A stretch of DNA of 64,000 bases, from contig AP017424.1 of the NCBI GenBank assembly GCA_002355495.1, positions 5,025,501 through 5,089,500 on the forward strand, read 5' to 3'. Numbering within the stretch: position 1 is the stretch's first letter; every line of letters starts with the position of its first letter. Source of the stretch: Streptomyces laurentii. GTDB lineage: Bacteria; Actinomycetota; Actinomycetes; Streptomycetales; Streptomycetaceae. Shown piece by piece: positions 7,371-16,037 of the stretch. The notes beneath the pieces were generated by a model, which was given only the letters and a program-made list of their open reading frames with translations, made no database searches and had not been told where the DNA came from. Position numbers and translations under genes: made by a program.

Positions 7371-8888
7371 ATGTCGAGACTGCCCACATGGCTGCACCGG
7401 ACGGGGGAGACCCTGACCCGGTTGGGCCGGCGACTGGACGAACGCCGGGCGCAGGCCGACCGCGACGACCCGCTCGGGCCGCCGTACGCTCTCGCCACTC
7501 CCGGCTCCGGCGCCGCACCCGGATCCGCCACATCCGCAGCCGTGTCCGCGCCCGGTCCCGCCCCCGAGCCGGCCCCGACCCCGGTCCCGGAGCCGGCCCC
7601 GGCCCCCGCGCCCGCCTTGGCGGTCCCCGCCGCGACCGGACCCACCGTCCTGCTCGACACGAAGCCGTCGGCGCCCGCGCAGGCGCCCGCTTCCGCGCCC
7701 GCGCCCGGATCGGTTCCCGCGCCCCCCGCGTACGCCCCCGCCGTCGCCGCCCGTCCCAACCCCGTCGACGCCGTCCCCTGGGGCATGCGTGTCGCCGGTG
7801 AGGTGGCCTGGCGGCTGCTCGTCCTCGCCGGCACCGTCTGGGTCCTGATGAAGGTCATCAGCTCCGTCCAGCTGGTCGTCCTCGCCTTCGTCGCCGCGCT
7901 CCTCATCACCGCCCTGCTCCAGCCGGTCGTGGCCCTGCTGCGCCGCAAGGGCATGCCCCGCGGTCTCGCCACCGCCGTCACCGCCGTCACCGGCTTCGTC
8001 GTGATGGGCCTGGTCGGCTGGTTCGTGGTCTGGCAGGTGATGGACAACATCGACAGCCTGTCCGACCGCGTCAAGGACGGCATCGAGGAACTCAAACGCT
8101 GGCTGCTCAACAGCCCGTTCCACGTCACCGAGCAGCAGATCAACGAGATCGCCAAGAACCTCAGCGACTCCATCGGCGCCAACGCCGAACAGATAACGTC
8201 CGCCGGTCTCCAGGGCGTCACCGTCATCGTCGAGGCCATGACGGGCATCCTGCTCGCCATGTTCTCCACCCTCTTCCTGCTCCACGACGGGAAGAAGGTC
8301 TGGGAGTGGATGCTGAAGCTGGTGCCCGCGCAGGCCCGGCCCGGTGTCGCGGGGGCCGGCCCGCGCGCCTGGCGCACTCTCACCTCGTACGTCCGGGGCA
8401 CGGTCCTCGTCGCGTTCATCGACGCCGTCTTCATCGGCCTCGGGCTCTACTTCCTCGACGTGCCCATGGCGGTGCCGCTCGGCGTCTTCATCTTCCTCTT
8501 CGCGTTCATCCCGCTCGTCGGCGCCGTGATCTCCGGCGCCCTCGCGTGCGTGGTCGCGCTCGTCACCACCAACGTGTTCACCGCGCTGATGGTGCTCGTG
8601 GTCGTCCTCGCCGTGCAGCAGATCGAGGGCCACGTCCTCCAGCCGTTCATCCTGGGCCGCGCGGTCCGCGTCCATCCGCTGGCCGTCGTCCTCGCCGTCG
8701 CCGCGGGCGGCCTGACCGCCGGCATCGGCGGCGCCGTCGTCGCCGTCCCGCTGGTCGCCGTCACCAACACCGCCGTCGGCTACCTGCGCGCGTACAGCGC
8801 CGAACAGGCCCTGCGCGCCGCCCCCGAACCCCGCGGCGCCACGGCCCACGCCACCGCCCCGACGCCCACCCCCGGGACCGAGGCGTGA
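7371..8888 (+). CDS. AI-2E family transporter (PerM/TqsA-like membrane protein)
   Basis: 505 residues. About 135 N-terminal residues are disordered and Pro/Ala-rich. The rest is the AI-2E transporter core: helices from LLVLAGTVWVLMKVIS onward, a large soluble loop (about residues 230-330), then the conserved helical bundle with FAFIPLVGAVISG and QQIEGHVLQPFILGR. Family members have been linked to export of autoinducer-2 or to Na+/H+ antiport; substrate here is unknown, and few streptomycetes have LuxS. ATG at 7371 follows GGGGGAGAGGGAAG. The stop overlaps the GTG of the next gene by 4 bp, implying translational coupling. Confidence 0.88.
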   Translation: MSRLPTWLHRTGETLTRLGRRLDERRAQADRDDPLGPPYALATPGSGAAPGSATSAAVSAPGPAPEPAPTPVPEPAPAPAPALAVPAATGPTVLLDTKPSAPAQAPASAPAPGSVPAPPAYAPAVAARPNPVDAVPWGMRVAGEVAWRLLVLAGTVWVLMKVISSVQLVVLAFVAALLITALLQPVVALLRRKGMPRGLATAVTAVTGFVVMGLVGWFVVWQVMDNIDSLSDRVKDGIEELKRWLLNSPFHVTEQQINEIAKNLSDSIGANAEQITSAGLQGVTVIVEAMTGILLAMFSTLFLLHDGKKVWEWMLKLVPAQARPGVAGAGPRAWRTLTSYVRGTVLVAFIDAVFIGLGLYFLDVPMAVPLGVFIFLFAFIPLVGAVISGALACVVALVTTNVFTALMVLVVVLAVQQIEGHVLQPFILGRAVRVHPLAVVLAVAAGGLTAGIGGAVVAVPLVAVTNTAVGYLRAYSAEQALRAAPEPRGATAHATAPTPTPGTEA

Positions 8889-9583
8889 TCTCCGAACCCG
8901 AACTCGTCGGCGGCACCGGCTTTCCGGACGGGCCCCCGCCCGGGCGGCAGGACCTCGCGGAGCCCCCGCCGTCCCCGAGGTCCTCCGTGCGCCGCCCCTG
9001 GCTGTGGGCGCTCGGCGGCGCGGCCGTCGCCTCGGCCCTGTGGGCCGGCGGGCTGTACGCGGCGTTCGGCACCGGCGACGAGATGCCCGACCTCGGCGGC
9101 TACCGGACGGACCGCGACCCGTGCGCGGTGGCCGAACTGGACGGACTCCGCGCCGCGCTCGGCCCCCGGGACGAGGATCCGCGGGAGCGGCACGAGCCGA
9201 TGAAGGTGGTGCAGCCCGCACTCTTCCAATGGGAGTGCACCGTCACCCTCAAGGGGAAGACCGGCGCCTACCGGGTGAACATCAACTACGTGCTGCACCG
9301 CGTCACCGACCCCGGCCCCGAGTTCGAGGCCGTGCGGGAGGACCCGCAGCTGGGCGCCGGCGACCCGGTCGAGGGCATCGGCACGCGCGCGTACAGCGGT
9401 GGCGCTCTGGGAGAGGACAGCCTGTCCGTCCTGGATGGGCAGGCCGTGATCACCGTCATCGTGCAGGCGGACGACTACGACGAGACGGGCCTGCCGAAGG
9501 AGGGGCCGCGGCTGGATCCGGCCGCGCTGCGGACGTATCTCGTCGAGGACACCCGCCGGCTCATGGACGCCCTGAAGCAGTAG
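8885..9583 (+). CDS. Membrane-anchored hypothetical protein coupled to the AI-2E transporter
   Basis: 232 residues; I do not recognise a named family. There is a Pro-rich cytoplasmic tail of about 35 residues, one transmembrane helix (LWALGGAAVASALWAGGLYAAF), then an extracytoplasmic domain of about 160 residues with two cysteines (DPCAVAEL and FQWECTV) that may form a disulfide. The outline resembles DUF3558-like or other actinobacterial surface proteins. The GTG start overlaps the transporter stop (GTGA), so the two are made together. A 16-bp hairpin follows the stop. No hint of enzymatic motifs is seen. Confidence 0.75.
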   Translation: MISEPELVGGTGFPDGPPPGRQDLAEPPPSPRSSVRRPWLWALGGAAVASALWAGGLYAAFGTGDEMPDLGGYRTDRDPCAVAELDGLRAALGPRDEDPRERHEPMKVVQPALFQWECTVTLKGKTGAYRVNINYVLHRVTDPGPEFEAVREDPQLGAGDPVEGIGTRAYSGGALGEDSLSVLDGQAVITVIVQADDYDETGLPKEGPRLDPAALRTYLVEDTRRLMDALKQ

Positions 9584-9611
9584 AGGCAGCGGCAGAGGCA
9601 CGTGGGTACGG

Positions 9612-9650
9612 CGAAGGGCCCCGGGGTCGAAACCCCGGGGCCCTTCGTTT
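9612..9650. terminator. Bidirectional hairpin terminator
   Basis: Perfect 16-bp stem CGAAGGGGCCCCGG-type (9612-9627 with 9632-9647), CGAA tetraloop, then TTT. It sits between the convergent 8885 gene and ahpD. Confidence 0.85.
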
Positions 9651-9675
9651 CCGGCCGTACGCCGTACGTCCGGTA

Positions 9676-10209
9676 CTACTCGGCGAGAACCGCCTCGGCG
9701 TCCAGCGTCACGCCGACCGCCTGGATGACCGCAGCGATCTTCACGGCCTCCTGGATCGTCTCGCGCTCGACACCGGCCTTGCGCAGGACCTGCTCGTGCG
9801 AGTCCAGGCACTGGCCGCAGCCGTTGATCGCGGACACGGCCAGCGACCACAGCTCGAAGTCGACCTTCTCGACCCCCGGGTTGCCGATGACGTTCATCCG
9901 CAGACCGGCGCGCATCGTCCCGTACTCGGGGTCCGACAGCAGGTGCCGGGTCCGGTAGAAGACGTTGTTCATCGCCATGATCGCGGCGGCCGACTTGGCG
10001 GCCTGGTACGCCTCGGGCTTCAGGTTGGACTGGGCCTCGGGCTCCAGCTCCTTCAGCACCTTCGGCGAGCGGGAGGCGATCGCGCAGGCGAGCACCGTGC
10101 CCCACAGCTGCTGCTGCGGCAGCGTGCTGTTGCCGATCACCGAGCCGAGGTTGAGCTTGAGGTCCTTGGCGAAGTCCGGAACGGCGGCCTTCAGCTCATC
10201 GAGCGCCAT
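9676..10209 (-). CDS. ahpD: Alkyl hydroperoxide reductase AhpD
   Basis: 177 residues, matching AhpD over full length. The redox-active motif CGQC is followed by DSHEQVL, giving the CxxC pair and proton-relay His of the family. In actinobacteria AhpD re-reduces AhpC, with electrons from lipoamide/dihydrolipoamide dehydrogenase systems. The ATG at 10209 has GGTGAG six bases upstream; a GTG at 10215 would overlap the ahpC stop as GTGA and is also possible. It lies directly after ahpC and is surely co-transcribed with it under OxyR control, facing the oxyR gene. Confidence 0.95.
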   Translation of the reverse strand: MALDELKAAVPDFAKDLKLNLGSVIGNSTLPQQQLWGTVLACAIASRSPKVLKELEPEAQSNLKPEAYQAAKSAAAIMAMNNVFYRTRHLLSDPEYGTMRAGLRMNVIGNPGVEKVDFELWSLAVSAINGCGQCLDSHEQVLRKAGVERETIQEAVKIAAVIQAVGVTLDAEAVLAE

Positions 10210-10211
10210 GC

Positions 10212-10766
10212 TCACTCACCGGCCAGCAGGGCGCCGGCGTCGAGGGTGTCCTCGCCCTTGTTCCAGTTGCAGGGGCACAGCTCGTCCGTCTGCAGGGCGT
10301 CGAGGACCCGGAGGACCTCCTTCGGGTTACGGCCGACGGAACCGGCGGTCACCATGGTGAACTGGATCTCGTTGTTCGGGTCCACGATGAAGACGGCGCG
10401 CTGCGCGAAGCCGTCCTCGCCCTCGACGCCGCAGTCGCGCATGAGCTCGTGCTTCGAGTCGGCCAGCATCGGGAAGGGCAGGTCACGCAGGTCGGCGTGG
10501 TCCTTGCGCCAGGCGTGGTGGACGAACTCCGAGTCACCGGAAACGCCGAGGATCTGGGCGTCACGGTCGGCGAACTCGTCGTTCAGCTTGCCGAACGCGG
10601 CGATCTCGGTCGGGCAGACGAAGGTGAAGTCCTTGGGCCAGAAGAAGACGACGCGCCACTTGCCTTCGTAGGCCTTGTTGTCGATCTGCGCGAACTCCTT
10701 GCCGCTCTCCAGCGACACGCAGGCGGTCAGGTCGTACGAGGGGAACTTGTCACCGACAGTAAGCAC
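10212..10766 (-). CDS. ahpC: Alkyl hydroperoxide reductase AhpC (2-Cys peroxiredoxin)
   Basis: 184 residues, the usual actinobacterial length. The peroxidatic Cys is in FTFVCPTE (near residue 51) and the resolving cysteines are in ELCPCNW near the C-terminus. The enzyme reduces H2O2, organic peroxides and peroxynitrite in the cytoplasm and is recycled by AhpD. The start is the GTG at 10766, preceded by AAGGAG with 5-base spacing; the frame stays open further up but homology ends here. The promoter lies in the 131-bp gap shared with divergent oxyR. Confidence 0.96.
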   Translation of the reverse strand: MLTVGDKFPSYDLTACVSLESGKEFAQIDNKAYEGKWRVVFFWPKDFTFVCPTEIAAFGKLNDEFADRDAQILGVSGDSEFVHHAWRKDHADLRDLPFPMLADSKHELMRDCGVEGEDGFAQRAVFIVDPNNEIQFTMVTAGSVGRNPKEVLRVLDALQTDELCPCNWNKGEDTLDAGALLAGE

Positions 10767-10897
10767 GCGCACTCCTTGCAGCAGGAAGGGTCCCTTTTGG
10801 GGTCTTCCATGGGGGTTGGACGATGTCCAGCATTGCACGGAGTGCATTGATCAGTGAAATAGCTAGACTGGCTCGTGTTGATCGAAGGTGGTTATCA
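10767..10897. promoter_or_regulatory. Divergent ahpC / oxyR promoter region
   Basis: 131 bp between the two starts, with an unusually A/T-rich core at about 10845-10897. It contains TGATCAGTGAAATAGCTAG and a second TTGATCGA, separated by about two helical turns, a plausible OxyR tetramer site. The arrangement (regulator divergent from its target) is the classic OxyR case; the exact bases bound are inferred. Confidence 0.6.
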
Positions 10898-11848
10898 GTG
10901 ATTCCGGTCCGGCGGGCGAAGCAGCCCAGTCTTTCCCAGCTCAGAGCGTTCGCGGCGGTCGCGGAGCATCTGCACTTCCGCGATGCCGCGGCATCCATCG
11001 GCATGAGCCAGCCCGCGCTCTCGGGCGCGGTGTCCGCGCTGGAGGAGGCACTGGGTGTCCAGCTCCTTGAGCGTACGACGAGAAAGGTGCTGCTCTCGCC
11101 CGCCGGGGAACGCCTCGCGGTGCGGGCGCACGCGGTGCTCGACGCGGTGGGAGAGCTGCTGGAGGAGGCGGAGGCGGTACGGGCGCCGTTCACCGGGGTG
11201 CTGCGGCTCGGCGTGATCCCCACGGTCGCGCCGTATCTGCTGCCGACCGTGCTCCGGCTCGTCCACGACCGCTATCCGGAGCTCGACCTCCAGGTGCACG
11301 AGGAGCAGACCTCCTCGCTGCTCGACGGTCTCGCGGCCGGGCGGCTCGACCTGCTGCTGCTCGCGGTGCCGCTCGGGGTCCCCGGGGTGGCCGAACTCCC
11401 GCTGTTCGACGAGGACTTCGTGCTCGTGGCGCCGGACGGACACCCGCTGGCCGGGCGCACGGACATCCCGCGCGAGGCGCTGCGCGAGCTGAAGCTGCTG
11501 CTGCTCGACGAGGGGCACTGTCTGCGCGACCAGGCGCTCGACGTCTGCCGGGAGGCGGGCCGGGCCGAGGGCGCGCCGGTGACCACGACCGCGGCCGGTC
11601 TGTCGACGCTGGTGCAGCTGGTCGCGGGCGGGCTCGGGGTGACCCTGCTGCCGCGTACCGCCGTGACGGTGGAGACCGCCCGTAACGCCGCCCTGTGCAC
11701 CGGGGACTTCGCCGCGCCCGCGCCGTCGCGCCGGGTCGCGCTCGCGATGCGGACGGGGGCGGCCCGCCAGGCCGAGTTCGAGGCCCTGGCGGGCTCGCTC
11801 CGGGAGGCGATGGCCGGGCTCCCGGTCCGGCTGGTGGAGCCGGAGTAG
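10898..11848 (+). CDS. oxyR: Peroxide-sensing LysR-type regulator OxyR
   Basis: 316 residues. The N-terminal winged HTH (LSQLRAFAAVAEHLHFRDAA, then SQPALSGAVSALE) is followed by a periplasmic-binding-like sensor domain. The two redox cysteines fall at 208 and 217 in GHCLRDQALDVC, the same spacing as Cys199 and Cys208 of E. coli OxyR, so it should sense H2O2 through a disulfide. I take the GTG at 10898, which has GAAGGTGG six bases upstream; earlier in-frame codons lie inside the A/T-rich operator. It is divergent from ahpCD, its expected target. Confidence 0.93.
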   Translation: MIPVRRAKQPSLSQLRAFAAVAEHLHFRDAAASIGMSQPALSGAVSALEEALGVQLLERTTRKVLLSPAGERLAVRAHAVLDAVGELLEEAEAVRAPFTGVLRLGVIPTVAPYLLPTVLRLVHDRYPELDLQVHEEQTSSLLDGLAAGRLDLLLLAVPLGVPGVAELPLFDEDFVLVAPDGHPLAGRTDIPREALRELKLLLLDEGHCLRDQALDVCREAGRAEGAPVTTTAAGLSTLVQLVAGGLGVTLLPRTAVTVETARNAALCTGDFAAPAPSRRVALAMRTGAARQAEFEALAGSLREAMAGLPVRLVEPE

Positions 11849-11893
11849 TCGAACGGGGCGGGGTCCACCCGCCCCGGACGCACCGGCGCGGGG

Positions 11894-13921
11894 TCAGCCC
11901 GTGTGCACGGCGAGCGCGGTGCGGACCGCGGATTCCAGCGCGCCCTCGATCCACGCCGGCTTGATGGAGGTGTGGTCGCCCGCGAAGTGCAGCGGGCCCT
12001 CCGAGGTGGGGACGTCCGGGAACAGCTCGGTGTGCTGGCCGGGCAGCAGGACGGACGCCTCCCCGTACGCGTAGTGGTCGCGCATCCACGACTGGGTGCG
12101 GCCCTTGCCGGTGAAGAACACCTCGCAGCGGCGGCCGAACACGGCCTGCACCCCGGCGAGCGCGCGCAGATAGCGCTCCTCGTCGGCGTACGCGTCCCAC
12201 TTCAGGGCGTCGTCGGCCCAGCTGTACGAGGCGAGCAGGATGCCGCCGTCGCTGCCCTCCATCGGGTGGGCGTGCTCGAAGTACATGAAGCGGTTGGCGT
12301 TGTCGCTGACCGAGCCGCCGCCGCGGACGTGCGCCGCCTCGGGGTCGCGGCCCGCCGCGGGGCGGAAGGCGCCGAAGCAGTGCCGGTACGTGTCGGTGAG
12401 GCGGACGCCGAGCCTGCCGACGGACGCGTGGGCGCCGAGGTGGCGGCCGTCGGGGACGCGGCCGTCGCGGTAGCGCGCGTACAGGCCGGGCTGGATGGAT
12501 TCCAGGGCCTTCTTCCACTGGTCCTCGGTGAACTCCCACCAGCGCTGGGAGAATTCGAGCAGCACCTTGGTGGCGGCGTCGTAGTGCAGCTCGGTGACGG
12601 CGCGGCGCTTGCCGTACGACAGTGGCGGGTCGAACGCGACGTGGCGCAGGCCGGAGAACGGCACCGTGATGATCGCCTCGTCGCCCTCGAAGACCTCGGT
12701 CTCGCCCCCGTCGCCCGTCTGGCACTTCTCCGAGACGGTGTGCACACGGACCTTGGAACCCTGGCGTTCGACGCGGACGGCCCGCCGGTCCAGGCGGACC
12801 TTGCTCTTCACGGGCGTGTAGAGGGCGTCGACGAACTTCGCGGTACCGCCCTTGATCTCCCAGAACTTCGTCTTCGGGTCGATCAGCGCGGCGGACAGGA
12901 AGCTGTGCACGAAGGACAGGTGCAGCCGCGACGTCAGGTTCTGGATCGTGCCGACCAGGTCCAGGGTGCGGGTGTCGAGCCCGGCGACCTCGGTGAGGAA
13001 GCGGTACATCGAGAAGTGGCCGTAGCGGCGCAGGACTTCGGCCCAGCCCTCGACGAGGGCGGAGCCCTCCTTGCCGCGCACGAGGAGGTGGGCGGGTTCC
13101 AGGGCCTCGGCGAGGATGGCGGCGGCGGTACGGGTGCGGTGCCGGGCGGGTACGCCGAAGGTGGCGTTGATCCGCTCCGGGTTCTTCTCGTAGTCGGCGC
13201 GCCGCATGTGGACGCCGTTGACGTGGATCCAGGTGCGGTTGGCGCGCTTGGACGGGTCCTTCACGTCCACGTCCACCAGCAGGAACTCCTGGCGGGGCAG
13301 CTTGTGGGTGTCGAGGAGGGCCATGAGCAGCGGGTGGCTGTCGGGCAGCCGCATGGCGCCGGCCTCGGCGTACTGGCGGGGGTCGGCGAAGGGCTGCCGG
13401 CCCTTCTCGTGGCCGCCCTTGCGGAAGGTCTTGATGCGGCCGCCGACGCGGTTGCCGTTGGCCTCGATGACGACGACGTCGTGGCCCGCGCGCTTGAGCA
13501 GGTCGGCGGCGAGCAGACCGGCCGGTCCGGCGCCGATCACCAGGACGCGCTTGGTGGGGCGGCCGCGGCCGGCGGGCAGACCGTCGCGCAGGATCTTCAC
13601 GTAGCGGGGGACGAGGGGCCGGTCGTGCGCGTCGTGCACGGTGATGGCGCGGGCCACCGTCGTGTACGCGCGCGGGTCGGTGCCGGGTGGCGCCGCGGCG
13701 GGTGAGGTCGGGGCCGCCGGAGCCGTCGAGGGCGCGGCGGCGGGGGAGGGGGCGGGCGTGGCGGCCGGGCCGAGGGCGCCGGCCGGCGCGGCGGTGACCG
13801 CGAGGGTCGCGGCGGCGAGGGCCGAGGCGCCGGTCGCGGTGACCACGGCGCGCCGCGACGGAGGCGTGCCGGGGGCGCTCGGCGTGGCCGGGTCCGGGGA
13901 GTTCATGTGATCGGTGCTCAT
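11894..13921 (-). CDS. Exported flavin L-amino-acid oxidase, L-glutamate-oxidase-like
   Basis: 675 residues. The N-terminus has a twin-arginine signal (PSRRAVVTATG then a hydrophobic stretch) and an Ala/Pro-rich linker to about residue 80. The FAD-binding dinucleotide motif VLVIGAGPAGLLAADLL is followed by NRVGGRIKTF. The C-terminus has HFAGDHTSIKPAWIEGA, where the aromatic cage and second FAD contact lie. Order and wording of blocks (FADPRQYAEAGAMRLP, TRNxx-type loop, NRFMYFEHAHP) closely follow Streptomyces L-glutamate oxidase, a secreted enzyme that makes 2-oxoglutarate, ammonia and H2O2. Substrate is not proven. It is next to the OxyR/AhpCD peroxide module, which may be relevant since its product is H2O2. 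Confidence 0.85.
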   Translation of the reverse strand: MSTDHMNSPDPATPSAPGTPPSRRAVVTATGASALAAATLAVTAAPAGALGPAATPAPSPAAAPSTAPAAPTSPAAAPPGTDPRAYTTVARAITVHDAHDRPLVPRYVKILRDGLPAGRGRPTKRVLVIGAGPAGLLAADLLKRAGHDVVVIEANGNRVGGRIKTFRKGGHEKGRQPFADPRQYAEAGAMRLPDSHPLLMALLDTHKLPRQEFLLVDVDVKDPSKRANRTWIHVNGVHMRRADYEKNPERINATFGVPARHRTRTAAAILAEALEPAHLLVRGKEGSALVEGWAEVLRRYGHFSMYRFLTEVAGLDTRTLDLVGTIQNLTSRLHLSFVHSFLSAALIDPKTKFWEIKGGTAKFVDALYTPVKSKVRLDRRAVRVERQGSKVRVHTVSEKCQTGDGGETEVFEGDEAIITVPFSGLRHVAFDPPLSYGKRRAVTELHYDAATKVLLEFSQRWWEFTEDQWKKALESIQPGLYARYRDGRVPDGRHLGAHASVGRLGVRLTDTYRHCFGAFRPAAGRDPEAAHVRGGGSVSDNANRFMYFEHAHPMEGSDGGILLASYSWADDALKWDAYADEERYLRALAGVQAVFGRRCEVFFTGKGRTQSWMRDHYAYGEASVLLPGQHTELFPDVPTSEGPLHFAGDHTSIKPAWIEGALESAVRTALAVHTG

Positions 13922-14009
13922 CGCACGTCACTCTTGGCAGATGAGCACCCTGGCGCCAGCGCATTCACTCGGACGGGTCGGCAAACCACCCGTCCGGTGA
14001 ACGCGCGCG

Positions 14010-14630
14010 TCACCCCGCTGACTTGCGCACGGCGCGGTGTACGAAGGCGGGCGGGAGATTCGGCCAGACCACCGGCGAGCGCTCCACGCGCTCGAACCGG
14101 CGGGCCAGTTCGGCGGTGAAGTGCCGGGCCGGGGGCGTCCAGGCGGCGTGCAGATACGCGAAGGTGGTGAACCGGCCGCCGGGCGCGAGGACGTCGGTCA
14201 CGGCGTCCAGGGCGCGCCCGCGCAGCTCCCGCGGCATGACCGTCCACGGCAGCCCGGAGACCACCGCGTCGACCGGCCCGAGGCCCGCCACGTCCGCTGT
14301 CGCTTCCGCCGCCAGGCCCGCCATCAGGGCGGCGAGATCGGCGGCCGAACCCTGGACGACGGTCAGCCGCGGGTCGCGCCGGGTGCCCGAGAGCCGGGCC
14401 GCGAGCACCGGGTTGAGCTCGACCGCGACGAGCCGGGCGCCGGGCCCGAGCCGGTCCAGGACGGCGTCCGTGAACACCCCGGTCCCCGGCCCGAGTTCGA
14501 CGACCATACGGGCCCGCTCCAGCCCGATGCCCTCCGTCATCGCGTACGCGAGGCGCCGTGAACTGGCCGCTATGGCCCCGGTCGTGCGGGGCCTCCTGAG
14601 GAACTCCGTGGCGATCGACATGCCGGCCAT
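14010..14630 (-). CDS. Class I SAM-dependent methyltransferase (phospholipid N-methyltransferase-like)
   Basis: 206 residues. The SAM-binding motif I is VVELGPGTGVFTDAVLDRL, motif II has VAVELNP, and a later DAVVSGLPW replaces the usual NPPY, a pattern found in PmtA/rRNA-adenine-dimethylase-like enzymes. The N-terminal EFLRRPRTTGAIAASSRRL is typical of PmtA-like proteins that methylate phosphatidylethanolamine, but activity on other lipids is possible. Start at ATG 14630; a second ATG nine bases further in is an alternative. It stands alone, divergent from the sensor kinase gene with 123 bp between. Confidence 0.82.
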   Translation of the reverse strand: MAGMSIATEFLRRPRTTGAIAASSRRLAYAMTEGIGLERARMVVELGPGTGVFTDAVLDRLGPGARLVAVELNPVLAARLSGTRRDPRLTVVQGSAADLAALMAGLAAEATADVAGLGPVDAVVSGLPWTVMPRELRGRALDAVTDVLAPGGRFTTFAYLHAAWTPPARHFTAELARRFERVERSPVVWPNLPPAFVHRAVRKSAG

Positions 14631-14753
14631 GCTGGAAGCGGCGCGCGTCGCCGCACGTCGTCTCCGCGGCCGGTGCGGGTACGACCATGGGAGGACCCGG
14701 AGGAGCCCCGCGGGACGATGTACGCGCGCGTGCCCCGCCCGTAGCGTGAACGG

Positions 14754-16037
14754 GTGCGCCGTCTGATGGAGACACTCCCTCGCTTACGGCGCGGCCACCC
14801 GTGGCTGACCGACGTCCTGGTGGTCGTGCTGGTGGCCGTGCCCCCGGCGATCCGCCCGCAGCCGGGCTGGCGGCCCGTCTGGGCGCAGATCTGCGTGTAC
14901 GCGGCCCTCGTGCTGCCCCTGTGGTGGCGCCGCCGCCGGCCGGTGCTCGTCGCGGCCCTGGTGACGGCGGCGTTCTGGGCGCAGTACCTCGGGCACATCT
15001 GGGGCCAGGAGCCGGGCCGCGGCGCCGTCGCCCTGGCCGCCGTCCTCGCCACCCTCACGGTGCGCGGACTGCGCCGGGCCGCCGCGGCCACGGTCGGCGC
15101 CGCCGCCGTCTGCGTCCTGCTGTGGATCCCGGCGTGGCAGCGGGACTACGCGGGATCGGGCGCCCGCGGGGCCTGGCTCACCCCGCTCGCGGTGGGGCTG
15201 CTGCTCGCCGGGGCCTGGGTGTCCGGCGAGTACGTCCGCGCCCGGCGCGCGTACATCGCCGAGTTCGAACGGCGGGTCGCCCTGGCCGAGTCGGAGCGTC
15301 TGGCCCTCGCCCGGGTCGCCGTCGCCGAGGAACGGGCACGCATCGCCCGCGAGATCCACGACGTCCTCGCGCACAGCGTGAGCGTCATGGTGCTGAACGC
15401 CGAGGGCGGCCGGATGATGCGGCAGGCCGACCCCGCCGTCGTCGACCGCGTCCTCGGCGTCATCAGCGCGACCGGCCGCGAGGCCCTGGGCGAGCTGCGC
15501 CGGCTCCTCGAAGTGCTGCGGACGCCCGTCGCGGACGACGGACCCGGCCCCGCGTCCCTCGCGGACGGACTACGCCGGCTGATCGGACGGCTCGACCCGG
15601 ACGGCACGCGGGCCCGCCTCGACCTGCGCGGGGAGCCGGACGGGCTGCCGGCGGACCTCGCCGCCCAGACGTACCGCATCGTGCAGGAGGCGCTCACCAA
15701 CATCGTCAAGCACGCGCCGCCGGACGCCGCGATCCGGGTCCGGGTCGACACCGGGGCGCGGGGGCCCGGGCGGCTGGTCCGCGTCCGGGTGGAGAACGCG
15801 GCCGGGACCGGCGGGGCAGCCGCCCTGGAACCCCCGCTGTCCTCCTCCGGGCGCGGACTCGCCGGCATGCGCGAACGCGCCGCCCTGCACGGCGGGAGCG
15901 TCGACGCCGGACCCACGCCCGACGGCGGCTACCGCGTCACCGCCACCCTGCGCCCCACCGGCCCCGGCCCGGACTCCGCGCGTGAACCCGATGCCGGGAC
16001 CGGCCCCGATCCCGATGCTCCGGCGGTGACCCCATGA
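14754..16037 (+). CDS. Sensor histidine kinase (HPK7 / NarL-partner type)
   Basis: 427 residues. The N-terminal half has about four to six membrane helices (residues 18-160). A short coiled linker leads to the HisKA_3 domain with the phospho-acceptor H202 in REIHDVLAHSVSVM, then a HATPase_c domain with the N box in QEALTNIVKHA and the G box in GRGLAGMRERA. The C-terminal 30 residues are Pro/Asp-rich. The signal sensed is not apparent; the membrane part has almost no external loop, as in intramembrane-sensing kinases of envelope stress. GTG at 14754; its stop overlaps the response regulator start by 4 bp (ATGA). Confidence 0.9.
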   Translation: MRRLMETLPRLRRGHPWLTDVLVVVLVAVPPAIRPQPGWRPVWAQICVYAALVLPLWWRRRRPVLVAALVTAAFWAQYLGHIWGQEPGRGAVALAAVLATLTVRGLRRAAAATVGAAAVCVLLWIPAWQRDYAGSGARGAWLTPLAVGLLLAGAWVSGEYVRARRAYIAEFERRVALAESERLALARVAVAEERARIAREIHDVLAHSVSVMVLNAEGGRMMRQADPAVVDRVLGVISATGREALGELRRLLEVLRTPVADDGPGPASLADGLRRLIGRLDPDGTRARLDLRGEPDGLPADLAAQTYRIVQEALTNIVKHAPPDAAIRVRVDTGARGPGRLVRVRVENAAGTGGAAALEPPLSSSGRGLAGMRERAALHGGSVDAGPTPDGGYRVTATLRPTGPGPDSAREPDAGTGPDPDAPAVTP

